NCBI RefSeq assembly: GCF_003674095.1
Contig: NZ_RDBF01000002.1
Span: forward strand, 295,769-359,768
Source of the DNA: Aeromicrobium phragmitis
GTDB taxonomy: Bacteria > Actinomycetota > Actinomycetes > Propionibacteriales > Nocardioidaceae
DNA: 64,000 nucleotides
Direction: 5' to 3'
Under the pieces are notes generated by a model. The model did no database searches. It was not told the origin of the DNA and saw only the letters and a list, made by a program, of their open reading frames with translations. A program made the position numbers and the translations under genes. Below, piece by piece: positions 35,346-44,090 of this stretch; positions within the stretch are counted from its first letter, which is position 1, and each line of letters opens with the position of its first letter.

Positions 35346-36361
35346 GTCAGATCGGCGGCGCGATGCGCCGGGAGATGCAGGAGCAGCCGGAGGCGCTGGC
35401 CGCGATGGCCGGGCGTCTTCCCGAGCTGATCGCCGAGCTTCGCGCGGCGGGGGTGCAGCGCCGTGCCGGCCTGGCGATCCTCGCCCGCGGGTCCAGCGAC
35501 AACGCCTCGCGGGTGGCCGGCTACAGCGCGCAGGTGCGCAGCGGCATGCCGGTCAGCCTCCTTTCTCCCAGCGTCTACACCTCGTTCGGTCAGGCGACCG
35601 AGCGGTACGGCGACTGGACCGTGCTCGCGGTATCCCAGTCCGGGCAGACCCCGGAGATCGTAAACCTCGCGGGCCGCTTCCGTGAGGCAGGGGCCCTCGT
35701 CGTGGGCATGACCAACGACGAGAACTCGGAGCTCGCACAGACCGCCGGCGTTCACCTCGCGCTCGATGTCGGGCCCGAGACAGCAGTGCCGGCCACCAAG
35801 ACCGTGACGGCTCAGATGCTCGCGGGAGCGGCCGTCGCCGCGGCGGTCAGTGACGTCGAGCTCGACCCGGCCGCGTTGTCGGCGCTCGGCGACCATGCCG
35901 CAGCGGTGCTCGACGACGCCTCGGGTTTCGATCCGATCATCGAAGCGATCACCGCGGCGGGGAACGTCGCGATGGTCGGCCGGGGCTACGCAGCCGCTGC
36001 TGCCTTCGAGTCGGCCCTGAAGCTTCAAGAGACGACGGGCCTGATGGCCCACGGCTTCTCGACGGCCGATTTCCGCCACGGTCCGCTACGGCTCGCCGTC
36101 GGTGGGACACCGGTCGTCGGATTCGCAGGGTCGACGCGCCCGGACACGGATACGACCGCGCTCCTCCACGAGCTGGCCGGCCATGCGCCGACCGTTCTCG
36201 TCGGCCCGCGTGGCGGCGTCGCCTTCAGTGCCACCGAACCCGAGCTCGAGGCGATCCTGGCGACCATTCGAGGCCAGCAGCTCGCGCTCGGGGCCTCGCT
36301 CGCACTGGGCCTGGATCCGGACCGTCCCCGCGGCCTGTCCAAGGTGACGATGACCGAGTGA
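35342..36361 (+). CDS. Two-SIS-domain sugar isomerase/deaminase (GlmS-type, no glutaminase)
   Basis: The 339-residue protein has two SIS domains (about 40-165 and 195-325). Sugar-phosphate contacts appear in LARGSSDNAS and VSQSGQTPE, and the catalytic residues of the GlmS isomerase half are conserved: E230 in ALKLQE, H246 in FRHGPLRL and Lys334 in GLSKVTMTE. The N-terminal glutaminase of GlmS is absent, as in AgaS and FrlB-like deaminases. It is the last gene of the yhf-like operon and is not part of the E. coli version, so it hints that the pathway ends in an amino-sugar phosphate. Confidence 0.85.
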   Translation: MSQIGGAMRREMQEQPEALAAMAGRLPELIAELRAAGVQRRAGLAILARGSSDNASRVAGYSAQVRSGMPVSLLSPSVYTSFGQATERYGDWTVLAVSQSGQTPEIVNLAGRFREAGALVVGMTNDENSELAQTAGVHLALDVGPETAVPATKTVTAQMLAGAAVAAAVSDVELDPAALSALGDHAAAVLDDASGFDPIIEAITAAGNVAMVGRGYAAAAAFESALKLQETTGLMAHGFSTADFRHGPLRLAVGGTPVVGFAGSTRPDTDTTALLHELAGHAPTVLVGPRGGVAFSATEPELEAILATIRGQQLALGASLALGLDPDRPRGLSKVTMTE

Positions 36362-36423
36362 CGCGCGCCCATCGCAGCGATCCTGACCGTTCCCGACGGC
36401 GGCACAAGCGGTAGCCTCGGAAC

Positions 36424-37338
36424 ATGACCTCGCCCCTCGCCTCGACGTCCGCGCCGTTCGGCCGGGTGCTGACCGCCATGGTCACGCCGTTCACGACCGA
36501 CGGCAAACTCGACCTCGACGCCGCCCAGAAGGTCGCCACGCATCTGGTCGACCACGGCAACGACGGGATCGTGGTCAGCGGGACGACGGGCGAGTCGCCG
36601 ACCACCACCGGTGCTGAGGACGGCGAGCTGCTTGCGGCCGTACTCGAGGCGGTGGGTGACCGCGCCACCGTCGTCGCGGGCGTCGGCACGAACGACACGC
36701 GGCACTCGGTCGAACTGGCCGAGCAGGCCGCGCGGATCGGTGCCGACGGGCTTCTGCTCGTCACGCCGTACTACTCCAAGCCGCCGCAGTCCGGCATCGT
36801 GCTGCACACGCAAGCCGTGGCCGATGCCGGCGGCGGCCTGCCGATCATGCTGTACGACATCCCGGGCCGCACCGGGCTCCAGATCGCCGAGGAGACGTAC
36901 CTGCGGCTCGACGCGATCGACTGCGTCGTGGCGATGAAGGATGCGGTCGGCGATCTCGAGCGGGGAGGCTGGCTCCTCCGCGAGACCGGCCTGGCCCTGT
37001 ACTCGGGCGACGACGCGCTCAATCTCGCGTGGCTCGCGACCGGCGCCGCCGGAGTCGTCAGCGTCGTCGGCCACGCTGCCGGCGACGAGTATCGCGCCAT
37101 GGTCGAGGCGGTCGACGCCGGCGATCTCGCCACGGCGCGCCGCATCAACCTGCAACTTCTGCCCCTCGTCCGGGCCCTCATGAACCACGTCCAGGGAGCA
37201 ATGTCGGCCAAGGTCGCACTGCACCTGCTCGGCGTTCTCGACTCCGTCGCGGTGCGTCCACCGCTTCCGCCGATCGAGGATGCGGACGTCGCCGTGGTGC
37301 GCGAGGGCCTGGTCGCCGCCGGTCTTCTGGACCGCTGA
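36424..37338 (+). CDS. dapA: 4-hydroxy-tetrahydrodipicolinate synthase
   Basis: DapA condenses pyruvate with aspartate semialdehyde, the first step towards diaminopimelate. The 304-residue protein has the pyruvate-binding SGTTGESPTT, Tyr144 in MLYDIPGRTG and Schiff-base Lys172 in VVAMKDAVGD. The ATG at 36424 lies 6 nt after TAGCCT (36412-36417), so it is probably transcribed apart from the preceding operon. dapA-rnj adjacency is standard in actinobacteria. Confidence 0.96.
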   Translation: MTSPLASTSAPFGRVLTAMVTPFTTDGKLDLDAAQKVATHLVDHGNDGIVVSGTTGESPTTTGAEDGELLAAVLEAVGDRATVVAGVGTNDTRHSVELAEQAARIGADGLLLVTPYYSKPPQSGIVLHTQAVADAGGGLPIMLYDIPGRTGLQIAEETYLRLDAIDCVVAMKDAVGDLERGGWLLRETGLALYSGDDALNLAWLATGAAGVVSVVGHAAGDEYRAMVEAVDAGDLATARRINLQLLPLVRALMNHVQGAMSAKVALHLLGVLDSVAVRPPLPPIEDADVAVVREGLVAAGLLDR

Positions 37339-37353
37339 CCCACGAAGGACTCT

Positions 37354-39033
37354 ATGAGCCACATGCACACCGAGCTCGGACCGCCGCCGCCCCTCCCCGA
37401 CGACGCCCTGCGGGTCATCCCGCTCGGCGGGCTCGGAGAGATCGGCCGCAATATGACGGTCTTCGAGTTCGGCGGCAAGCTGTTGATCGTCGACTGCGGA
37501 GTGTTGTTCCCCGAGGAGCACCATCCCGGCGTCGACCTGATCCTGCCCGACTTCGGCCCGATCCGGCACCGTCTCGACGATGTCGTCGGCATCGTGCTCA
37601 CGCACGGTCACGAGGACCACATCGGCGGAGTGCCGTATCTGCTGCGCGAGCGCGGCGACATCCCGGTCATCGGCTCGAAGCTGACGCTCGCCCTGGTCGA
37701 CCCCAAGCTCAAGGAGCACCGCCTCAAGGAGGTCCCGCGGTACGTCGTCGCAGAGAACGACGTGCTGACCTTCGGCCCGTTCGAGTGCGAGTTCGTCGCG
37801 GTCAACCACTCCATCCCCGACGCCCTCGCCGTCGCCATCAAGACGCCGGCCGGCGTGGCGTTGCACACCGGCGACTTCAAGATGGACCAGTTGCCGCTCG
37901 ACGGTCGCATCACCGACCTGCGGGCTTTCGCGCGGCTCGGAGAGGCCGGGGTCGACCTGTTCCTCACCGACTCGACCAACTCCGACGTACCCGGATTCAC
38001 CACCGCGGAGCGCCAGATCACGCCGGCCATCGACGCGGTCTTCGCCAAGAGCAAGAAGCGCATCATCGTGGCGTCGTTCGCCTCGCACGTGCACCGCGTG
38101 CAGCAGGTGCTCGACGCCGCCGCCAAGCACGGGCGCAAGGTGGCCTACGTCGGGCGCTCGATGGTCCGCAATATGCAGATCGCTCGCGAACTCGGCTATC
38201 TGCACGTCCCCGACGGCGTCGTCGTCGACCGAGTCGACGCGGCACCTCCGGAGAAGATGGTGCTGATGTCCACCGGTTCGCAAGGCGAGCCGATGGCGGC
38301 GCTGTCGCGGATCGCCAACCGCAGCCACCAGCAGGTCAGCCTCGAGCCCGGCGACACCGTGCTGCTCGCCTCGTCGCTCATCCCCGGCAACGAGAACGCG
38401 GTGTACCGCGTCATCGACGGCTTGACGAAGCTCGGCGCGAATGTCGTGCACAAGGGCAACGCGCTGGTGCACGTCTCCGGTCACGCCTCGGCCGGCGAGC
38501 TGCTCTACTGCTACAACATCGTGAAGCCGCAGAACGTCATGCCGGTGCACGGCGAGATCCGTCACCTCCACTCCAACGCCGAACTCGCGCGGGCGACCGG
38601 CGTACCCCACGTGGTCCTGGCCGAGGACGGTTACGTCGTCGACCTCGTCGACGGACATGCGCAGATCGTCGGTGCGGTCGACTGCGGCTACGTCTACGTC
38701 GACGGCTCCTCGGTGGGCGATCTCACCGACAGTGAGCTCAAGGACCGACGCGTGCTGGGGGAGGAGGGCTTCGTCTCGGCCGTCGTGGTCGTCGACTCCA
38801 CGTCCGGCAAGATCCTGTCCGGGCCCGAGATCCACGCGCGCGGGCTGGCTGAGGACGACAAGGTGTTCGACGAGATCCGGCCCAAGCTCATCTCCGCGCT
38901 GGAGGACGCGCTCGGGCAGGGCACCCACGACACCACCCAGCTCCAGCAGGTCATGCGCCGCGTGCTCGGTTCGTACGCCGGACGCAAGCTCCGCCGCCGA
39001 CCGATGATCATCCCCATCGTCCTCGAGGCGTAA
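37354..39033 (+). CDS. rnj: Ribonuclease J
   Basis: This 559-residue metallo-beta-lactamase/beta-CASP enzyme processes and degrades RNA, including 5'-to-3' exonuclease action. The zinc site begins with HGHEDHIGG near residue 84, then NHSIPDA, HTGDFK and DSTNSDVPG; the beta-CASP part carries GRSMVRN and STGSQGEPMAAL, then VHGEIRHLHSN. The ATG follows GAAGGACTCT, 15 bp after dapA. Length matches actinobacterial homologues. Confidence 0.96.
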   Translation: MSHMHTELGPPPPLPDDALRVIPLGGLGEIGRNMTVFEFGGKLLIVDCGVLFPEEHHPGVDLILPDFGPIRHRLDDVVGIVLTHGHEDHIGGVPYLLRERGDIPVIGSKLTLALVDPKLKEHRLKEVPRYVVAENDVLTFGPFECEFVAVNHSIPDALAVAIKTPAGVALHTGDFKMDQLPLDGRITDLRAFARLGEAGVDLFLTDSTNSDVPGFTTAERQITPAIDAVFAKSKKRIIVASFASHVHRVQQVLDAAAKHGRKVAYVGRSMVRNMQIARELGYLHVPDGVVVDRVDAAPPEKMVLMSTGSQGEPMAALSRIANRSHQQVSLEPGDTVLLASSLIPGNENAVYRVIDGLTKLGANVVHKGNALVHVSGHASAGELLYCYNIVKPQNVMPVHGEIRHLHSNAELARATGVPHVVLAEDGYVVDLVDGHAQIVGAVDCGYVYVDGSSVGDLTDSELKDRRVLGEEGFVSAVVVVDSTSGKILSGPEIHARGLAEDDKVFDEIRPKLISALEDALGQGTHDTTQLQQVMRRVLGSYAGRKLRRRPMIIPIVLEA

Positions 39034-39043
39034 CGCCGCGGTT

Positions 39044-39081
39044 GTAACGCAACGCGGCCTCCTGCTTAACCACGGCGAAAC
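39044..39081 (+). promoter_or_regulatory. GlnR-like nitrogen-control box
   Basis: The sequence reads GTAAC-N6-CGGCC-N6-TTAAC-N6-GAAAC, with spacing equal to the GlnR double box gTnAC-N6-GaAAC-N6-gTnAC-N6-GaAAC. Three of four half-sites fit the consensus. It lies 10 bp after rnj and about 70-105 bp before the chelatase-like gene. GlnR controls nitrite reduction and siroheme supply in several actinobacteria, which fits the downstream gene. Confidence 0.5.
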
Positions 39082-39104
39082 AGCCGCTGCGCAGCCTGGG
39101 AGTC

Positions 39105-39152
39105 ATGAGGTGCCCAGGCCGGCTGCACCGTCGCGGGGGTGGTGGAGGGTGA
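39105..39152 (+). CDS. Short upstream ORF before the chelatase-like gene
   Basis: ATG 39105 opens a 15-codon frame (MRCPGRLHRRGGGGG) whose TGA at 39150-39152 overlaps the GTG start at 39149 in a GTGA junction. CTGGGAG lies just before its ATG. It may be a leader peptide coupled to the next gene, or a chance frame; its Arg/Gly composition is not diagnostic. Confidence 0.3.
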   Translation: MRCPGRLHRRGGGGG

Positions 39153-39868
39153 AACCGACAGTGATCTTGTGTGCGCGCGGTTCGCATTCGCACGCAGGAA
39201 GATCGTCGCTCGCGGCGACCGTGCACGCCGTCCGGCGTGAGACCCGGGAGTTCGACGTCGTCGACGGCTTCATCGACCTCCAGCAGCCGGACGTCGCCGA
39301 TGTCGTTCGCCAGACCCAGGGACGGCGCATCATCGTGCCGCTGACCTTGTGGCACGACGACGCGACGGCTCGTCAGGTGCACGGTCTGGCCGCAACGGCA
39401 ACGGAGGTGACCGTCACCGCCGCGATCGGACCGGACTGGGTCCTCGCCGAGCTCGCCGTGCGTCGGCTCATCGAGGCCGGGGCACGACCCACCGACACCA
39501 TCGTCCTCGCGGGTGGTCCAGCCGACAGCGAACGGGCGGTGCGCGATATCGGCAAGGCGGCGCGGCTGCTCAGTGCGGTCTGGGGCGGCCGCGTCCACGT
39601 CGGCACGACGGACGGCGGTCTCGGCTCGCCGTTGAGCGAGGCGATCGACATCGCCCGGGCCTATCAACGCCGCGTCGTCGTGTCGATGTACGCGCTCACG
39701 ATGCCGTCCACGGTCCGCGGGATCGGCGACCTCGGCGCCGATGTGGTCACGGGGCCGTTGCTGAGCCCGGGCAGCGCCGATCCGACCGTCGTGTCGCTCA
39801 TCCTCGCGCGCGCCGCAGCCAGGGGCTCCTGGCTTCCGGTGGGGCGCGACCCGGCGCGGGGCGCCTGA
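39149..39868 (+). CDS. Sirohydrochlorin chelatase-like (CbiX family) protein
   Basis: The 239-residue protein resembles two-domain CbiX/SirB chelatases that insert iron or cobalt into sirohydrochlorin. PTVILCARGSHSHAGRSSL and FIDLQQPDVADVV match the first domain, and RIIVPLTLWHDDATARQVHG replaces the usual GYHV metal loop. The second domain starts near TIVLAGGPADSERAVRD. The first-strand histidine position holds Arg in ARGSH, with His two residues later, so the metal site is altered. GTG 39149 is the assumed start; GTG 39110 is an alternative. Confidence 0.65.
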   Translation: MKPTVILCARGSHSHAGRSSLAATVHAVRRETREFDVVDGFIDLQQPDVADVVRQTQGRRIIVPLTLWHDDATARQVHGLAATATEVTVTAAIGPDWVLAELAVRRLIEAGARPTDTIVLAGGPADSERAVRDIGKAARLLSAVWGGRVHVGTTDGGLGSPLSEAIDIARAYQRRVVVSMYALTMPSTVRGIGDLGADVVTGPLLSPGSADPTVVSLILARAAARGSWLPVGRDPARGA

Positions 39869-39919
39869 CACCGCGCGTCGGAGTCGAGCAACCCTCGAGT
39901 GGTGGTTTAGCCTTGGAAC

Positions 39920-42391
39920 ATGGCGACCCGAACGTCTTCCCCGTCGCGCAAGCGACCGTCCGGAGGCCAGGCCAAGAAACCTGCGGCGAAGAAGCCGCAG
40001 GCGCGTAAGCCTGCACCCAAGACCGCTGCCCGGTCCGGCCCGAGCGCGGGCGGCACCGCCGTCCAAGCCGTGGGCCGCGGGGTGGCCGCGGTGTGGTCCG
40101 GGGTCGCCGGCGCGACCGGTGCGGTCGTGCGGAGCGTCGGACACGGCGCCAAGGAGCTCGATCCCGCTCAGCGCCGTGATGGGGTGGGCTTCGCCATTCT
40201 CGCGCTCTCCATCATCACGGCCGCCGCCGTGTGGTGGGACATCTCGGGGGCGGTCGGCCGGGGTGTGCGGCACGCTGCCACCGGCAGCGTCGGCCTGCTG
40301 GCGTGGGCGATCCCCATCGTGCTGGCCGTCGTCGCCTGGCGCACCCTCCGCCACCCGGACCGCAACGGGCCGGCGGGACGACAGATCATCGGGTGGAGCG
40401 CCATCTGCGGCGGCGTTCTCGGGCTCGTTCACCTCGCCCACGGTGTGCCGCGCCCCGGCGACGCGGACGCGAGCATGGGCGAGGCCGGAGGAGCCGTCGG
40501 CTTCCTGTTCTCCGCGATCCTGGTCGACCTGCTCAGGAGCCCGTTCGTCGTCGCGCCGCTGCTCGTCCTGTTGGCGCTGTTCGGCGTGCTCGTGGTCACC
40601 GGCACGCCGGTCTACGCGATCCCGGAGCGGTTACGAGGCGCCCGAGACCGCGTTCTCGGGCGGTCGGCGGCCGAGCCCGAGCCGCAACCGGAACCCGAGA
40701 AGAAGCCGGTGCGCAAGCGCCATCCGCGCACCGCGTTCGAGTCGGAGGAGCCGTTCGACAACCCCCTCGTCGAGGGCCCCGACGAGCCGGACGCCATCGA
40801 CGTCGCGAGCGCGGTCGGCCGGCCCGAGCCGGTGGTCGAGCCCGAGCCCGAGCCCGTCGCCGAGACCCCTCACCGTCCGATCGAGCCCATCCCGGTGCGG
40901 GCGGAACAGCTCGCGCTGTCGGGCGACGTCGTGTACACGCTGCCCGACCCCAGCGCGCTGCGCGAGGGCACACCGCCGAAGGCCCGCTCGGCGGCCTCCG
41001 ACGCCGTGGTGGGCCGTCTCACCGAGGTGCTCGAGCAGTTCCAGATCGACGCCACGGTCACCGGATACACCCGGGGTCCGACGGTCACGCGGTACGAGGT
41101 CGAGCTCGGTCCCGCTGTGAAGGTCGAGAAGGTCACCGCGCTCAGCAAGAACATCGCGTACGCCGTGGCCTCCAACGAGGTGCGCATCCTCAGCCCCATT
41201 CCGGGCAAGTCCGCGATCGGCATCGAGATCCCGAACGTCGACAAGGAGATGGTGTCGCTCGGTGACGTGCTGCGTTCGAACAAAGCGCGCAGCGATCATC
41301 ATCCGATGGTCATCGGCCTCGGCAAGGACGTCGAGGGCGGTTTCGTCGTGGCGAACCTGGCCAAGATGCCCCACCTACTGGTCGCGGGCGCGACCGGATC
41401 GGGCAAGTCCAGCTTCGTCAACTCGATGATCAGCTCGCTGCTGATGCGGGCCACCCCCGACGAGGTGCGGATGATCCTCGTCGATCCCAAGCGCGTCGAG
41501 CTCACTGCGTACGAGGGCATCCCGCACCTCATCACGCCGATCATCACCAACCCGAAGAAAGCCGCCGAGGCGCTGCAGTGGGTCGTTCGCGAGATGGACA
41601 TGCGCTACGACGACCTCGCCAACTTCGGGTACCGGCACATCGACGACTTCAACAAGGCAGTCCTCGCCGGCAAGGTGCAGGCGCCTCCGGGCAGTGAGCG
41701 GGTGCTTGCGCCGTACCCCTACCTGCTGGTCGTGGTCGACGAGCTCGCCGACCTCATGATGGTGGCACCGCGTGACGTCGAGGACTCGATCGTGCGCATC
41801 ACGCAGCTCGCGCGTGCCGCCGGCATCCATCTCGTCCTCGCCACCCAGCGGCCGAGCGTCGACGTCGTCACCGGCCTCATCAAGGCCAACGTGCCGAGCC
41901 GACTGGCCTTCGCCACCAGCTCGCTCGCCGACAGCCGTGTCATCCTCGACCAGCCCGGTGCCGAGAAGCTGGTCGGGCAAGGTGACGGCCTCTTCCTGCC
42001 GATGGGGGCCAACAAGGCGATGCGTATGCAGGGTGCGTGGATCAACGAGAGCGAGATCGAGACGATCGTCGCGCACTGCAAGGAGCAGCTGACGCCGAGC
42101 TACCGCGAGGACGTCACGGTCGCCCAGCAGAGCAAGCGCGAACTGGACGACGACATCGGCGACGATCTCGATCTGGTGCTCCAGGCCGTGGAGCTCGTCG
42201 TCAACACGCAGTTCGGCTCCACCTCGATGCTGCAGCGCAAGCTGCGCGTCGGCTTCGCCAAGGCCGGACGCCTCATGGACATCCTGGAGAGTCGTGGCGT
42301 GGTGGGACCGAGTGAGGGCTCCAAGGCGCGCGACGTGCTGGTCAAGCCCGACGACCTCGAGGACGTGCTGGCGAGCATCCAAGCCGGCTGA
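39920..42391 (+). CDS. ftsK: DNA translocase FtsK/SpoIIIE
   Basis: FtsK pumps chromosomal DNA through the closing septum and helps resolve dimers. The 823-residue protein has four or five N-terminal membrane helices (about 75-225), a linker rich in Glu/Pro, and the motor with Walker A VAGATGSGKSSF near 488 and Walker B LVVVDELADLM. A C-terminal gamma winged helix (STSMLQRKLRVGFAKAGRLMDILE) reads DNA polarity. TAGCCT (39908-39913) lies 6 nt before the ATG, which suggests a leaderless message. An Ala/Lys-rich N-terminus precedes the first helix. Confidence 0.95.
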   Translation: MATRTSSPSRKRPSGGQAKKPAAKKPQARKPAPKTAARSGPSAGGTAVQAVGRGVAAVWSGVAGATGAVVRSVGHGAKELDPAQRRDGVGFAILALSIITAAAVWWDISGAVGRGVRHAATGSVGLLAWAIPIVLAVVAWRTLRHPDRNGPAGRQIIGWSAICGGVLGLVHLAHGVPRPGDADASMGEAGGAVGFLFSAILVDLLRSPFVVAPLLVLLALFGVLVVTGTPVYAIPERLRGARDRVLGRSAAEPEPQPEPEKKPVRKRHPRTAFESEEPFDNPLVEGPDEPDAIDVASAVGRPEPVVEPEPEPVAETPHRPIEPIPVRAEQLALSGDVVYTLPDPSALREGTPPKARSAASDAVVGRLTEVLEQFQIDATVTGYTRGPTVTRYEVELGPAVKVEKVTALSKNIAYAVASNEVRILSPIPGKSAIGIEIPNVDKEMVSLGDVLRSNKARSDHHPMVIGLGKDVEGGFVVANLAKMPHLLVAGATGSGKSSFVNSMISSLLMRATPDEVRMILVDPKRVELTAYEGIPHLITPIITNPKKAAEALQWVVREMDMRYDDLANFGYRHIDDFNKAVLAGKVQAPPGSERVLAPYPYLLVVVDELADLMMVAPRDVEDSIVRITQLARAAGIHLVLATQRPSVDVVTGLIKANVPSRLAFATSSLADSRVILDQPGAEKLVGQGDGLFLPMGANKAMRMQGAWINESEIETIVAHCKEQLTPSYREDVTVAQQSKRELDDDIGDDLDLVLQAVELVVNTQFGSTSMLQRKLRVGFAKAGRLMDILESRGVVGPSEGSKARDVLVKPDDLEDVLASIQAG

Positions 42392-42450
42392 GCCGTGGGC
42401 GGACTGACCGGGGCGCCTCGGCATTGCGGCAGTGGCCCATACTGAACGAC

Positions 42451-43047
42451 ATGGACGACAAGGCTGCCGGGCCGAGCAACCTCAATATCGCCAACGTTCT
42501 GACGGTCATCCGTATCCTCGGTGTTCCGTTGTTCGGGTGGCTGTTGCTCGTCGACGGCGGTCAGAGCGAGTCGCTGCGGCTGTGGTCGTGGCTGGCGTTC
42601 GTCGTGCTGATGGCAACGGACAAGGTCGACGGCGACATCGCTCGCAAGCGCGGTCTGGTGACCGACTTCGGTCGCATCGCCGATCCGATCGCCGACAAGG
42701 CACTAACCGGAATGGCGTTCGTCGGGCTCTCGATCATCGGGCTGCTGTGGTGGTGGGTGACGGTGCTCGTGCTCGTGCGGGAGTGGGGCATCACCGTGAT
42801 GCGGTTCTTCATGGTGCGTCGCGGCGTGGTCATGCCGGCCAGCCGCGGGGGCAAACTGAAGACCGTGCTGCAGGCCTTCGCGATCGGCGGGTATCTCCTG
42901 CCCTTCGAGCTGTGGGACAACGTCGTCGCGGAAGCGGCCCGCTGGCTCACGCACGGGCTGATGGCGGCTGTGGTGGCGGTCACCGTGGTGACCGGCGTCC
43001 AGTACGTCGTCGAGGCCCGCCGCCATGCGAAGGAACCCACCCGGTGA
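42451..43047 (+). CDS. pgsA: CDP-diacylglycerol-glycerol-3-phosphate 3-phosphatidyltransferase
   Basis: PgsA forms phosphatidylglycerol phosphate in the membrane. The 198-residue protein has the CDP-alcohol phosphotransferase signature D-x2-DG-x2-AR-x8-G-x3-D-x3-D in TDKVDGDIARKRG...GRIADPIADKAL, and about five hydrophobic segments. ATG 42451 is chosen because CATACT ends 7 nt before it; an upstream ATG at 42424 is less likely. It is followed by cinA with a 4-bp overlap, the usual ftsK-pgsA-cinA order. Confidence 0.93.
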   Translation: MDDKAAGPSNLNIANVLTVIRILGVPLFGWLLLVDGGQSESLRLWSWLAFVVLMATDKVDGDIARKRGLVTDFGRIADPIADKALTGMAFVGLSIIGLLWWWVTVLVLVREWGITVMRFFMVRRGVVMPASRGGKLKTVLQAFAIGGYLLPFELWDNVVAEAARWLTHGLMAAVVAVTVVTGVQYVVEARRHAKEPTR

Positions 43048-43538
43048 CGACCGCGCGCAGGGTCGTCGACGACCTGCGCTCGCGGGGCGCGACGGTGGCG
43101 ACGGGCGAGTCGCTGACCGGCGGCCTCGTCTGCGCTGCGCTCGTCGACGTTCCCGGCGCCTCGGACGTGGTGCGTGGCGGAATCGTCGCGTACCAGGCCG
43201 AACTCAAGACCTCGCTGCTCGGTGTCCCGGCCGAGCTGATCGCCGAACGAGGAACGGTCGATCCCGACGTCGCGGCCGCTTTGGCGCGGGGAGCCCGCTC
43301 CCGCTGCGGTGCGACGTACGGGGTCGGCACGACCGGCGTCGCCGGACCGGGGCCGTCGGAGGGAAAGCCGCAGGGAGCGGTGTTCGTCGCCGTGGTCGGA
43401 CCCGATGATCGCGCCCAGATCGAGGAACTCACCCTCGACGGAGATCGCGCCGAGGTGCGTCGCGGCGCGGTTGCCGCAGCGCTGTCGGCATTGGCCGGTA
43501 GGCTGAGAAGGGAAGAATCCGGTGCCGGTACGCGTTGA
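43044..43538 (+). CDS. cinA: CinA C-terminal family nicotinamide-nucleotide amidohydrolase
   Basis: The 164-residue protein is the stand-alone C-terminal CinA domain (PncC), which deamidates nicotinamide mononucleotide. It shows [40 protein letters not shown] and [22 protein letters not shown]. The N-terminal ADP-ribose pyrophosphatase half of long CinA is absent. GTG 43044 overlaps the pgsA stop by 4 bp. Its position before clgR and recA is conserved in actinobacteria. Confidence 0.93.
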   Translation: MTTARRVVDDLRSRGATVATGESLTGGLVCAALVDVPGASDVVRGGIVAYQAELKTSLLGVPAELIAERGTVDPDVAAALARGARSRCGATYGVGTTGVAGPGPSEGKPQGAVFVAVVGPDDRAQIEELTLDGDRAEVRRGAVAAALSALAGRLRREESGAGTR

Positions 43539-43575
43539 TACCGGTGATGAGGCACGAGAAAGAAGGTGGCGCGCG

Positions 43576-43872
43576 ATGACCACGATGCGACAGCTCGTCG
43601 GTGAAGTCCTGCGCGCCCGCCGACTCGCCAAAGGCCTGACTTTGCGTGACGTGTCGGCCAAAGCGCGCGTCAGCCTGGGGTACATCTCCGAGGTCGAGCG
43701 CGGCCAGAAGGAGCCCAGCTCCGAACTCCTGGCGGCTCTCGCCGCCGCGCTGGACGTCCCGTTGAGCAAGGTGCTGTTGGACGTCAGCTCGCTCATGGAA
43801 CTCGAAGAAGCGGCCGATCTGGCCAGCGTGTCCTCGATCGCACCCGGTGAAGTCGAGGCCTCCGCGGCGTGA
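43576..43872 (+). CDS. clgR: ClgR-type XRE-family regulator
   Basis: The 98-residue protein has one HTH_3 domain ([45 protein letters not shown]), nearly identical in layout to ClgR, which activates clp protease genes under stress in actinobacteria. AGAAGG precedes ATG 43576; the open frame begins earlier but adds an unlikely extension. It overlaps the DUF3046 gene by 1 bp and lies in the cinA-recA interval where clgR is usually found. Confidence 0.88.
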   Translation: MTTMRQLVGEVLRARRLAKGLTLRDVSAKARVSLGYISEVERGQKEPSSELLAALAAALDVPLSKVLLDVSSLMELEEAADLASVSSIAPGEVEASAA

Positions 43873-44066
43873 TGCGGCACAGCGAGTTCTGGGCGCGGAT
43901 GGAACATCACCTCGGCGCCTCCTACGCGTCGTCGTGGGCGAGCCAGCAGTCGATCTCCTCGCTCGGTGACCGAACCGTCGATGAGGCGCTCGATGCGGGC
44001 GTGCCACCGCAGCAGATCTGGCGGGCCGTACATGCTGTGCTTCAGCTGCCCGCCTCCGAGCGCTGA
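43872..44066 (+). CDS. DUF3046 protein
   Basis: The 64-residue protein begins [23 protein letters not shown] and ends with RAVHAVLQLP, the pattern of DUF3046, a small actinobacterial family found next to recA. Function unknown; its conserved neighbourhood suggests a link to recA or to the ClgR stress response. ATG 43872 overlaps the clgR stop (GTGATG); the GTG 3 bp earlier is an alternative. Confidence 0.85.
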   Translation: MRHSEFWARMEHHLGASYASSWASQQSISSLGDRTVDEALDAGVPPQQIWRAVHAVLQLPASER

Positions 44067-44090
44067 TCCACACGGCGTGTCGCGCTCGTA

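Noticed and set aside
35342..36361. glmS
   Set aside because: No N-terminal glutaminase domain; only the isomerase half is present.
36025..38928. 967-codon minus-strand open frame opposite dapA and rnj
   Set aside because: High-GC mirror frame of two certain genes; sequence is low-complexity and has no domain.
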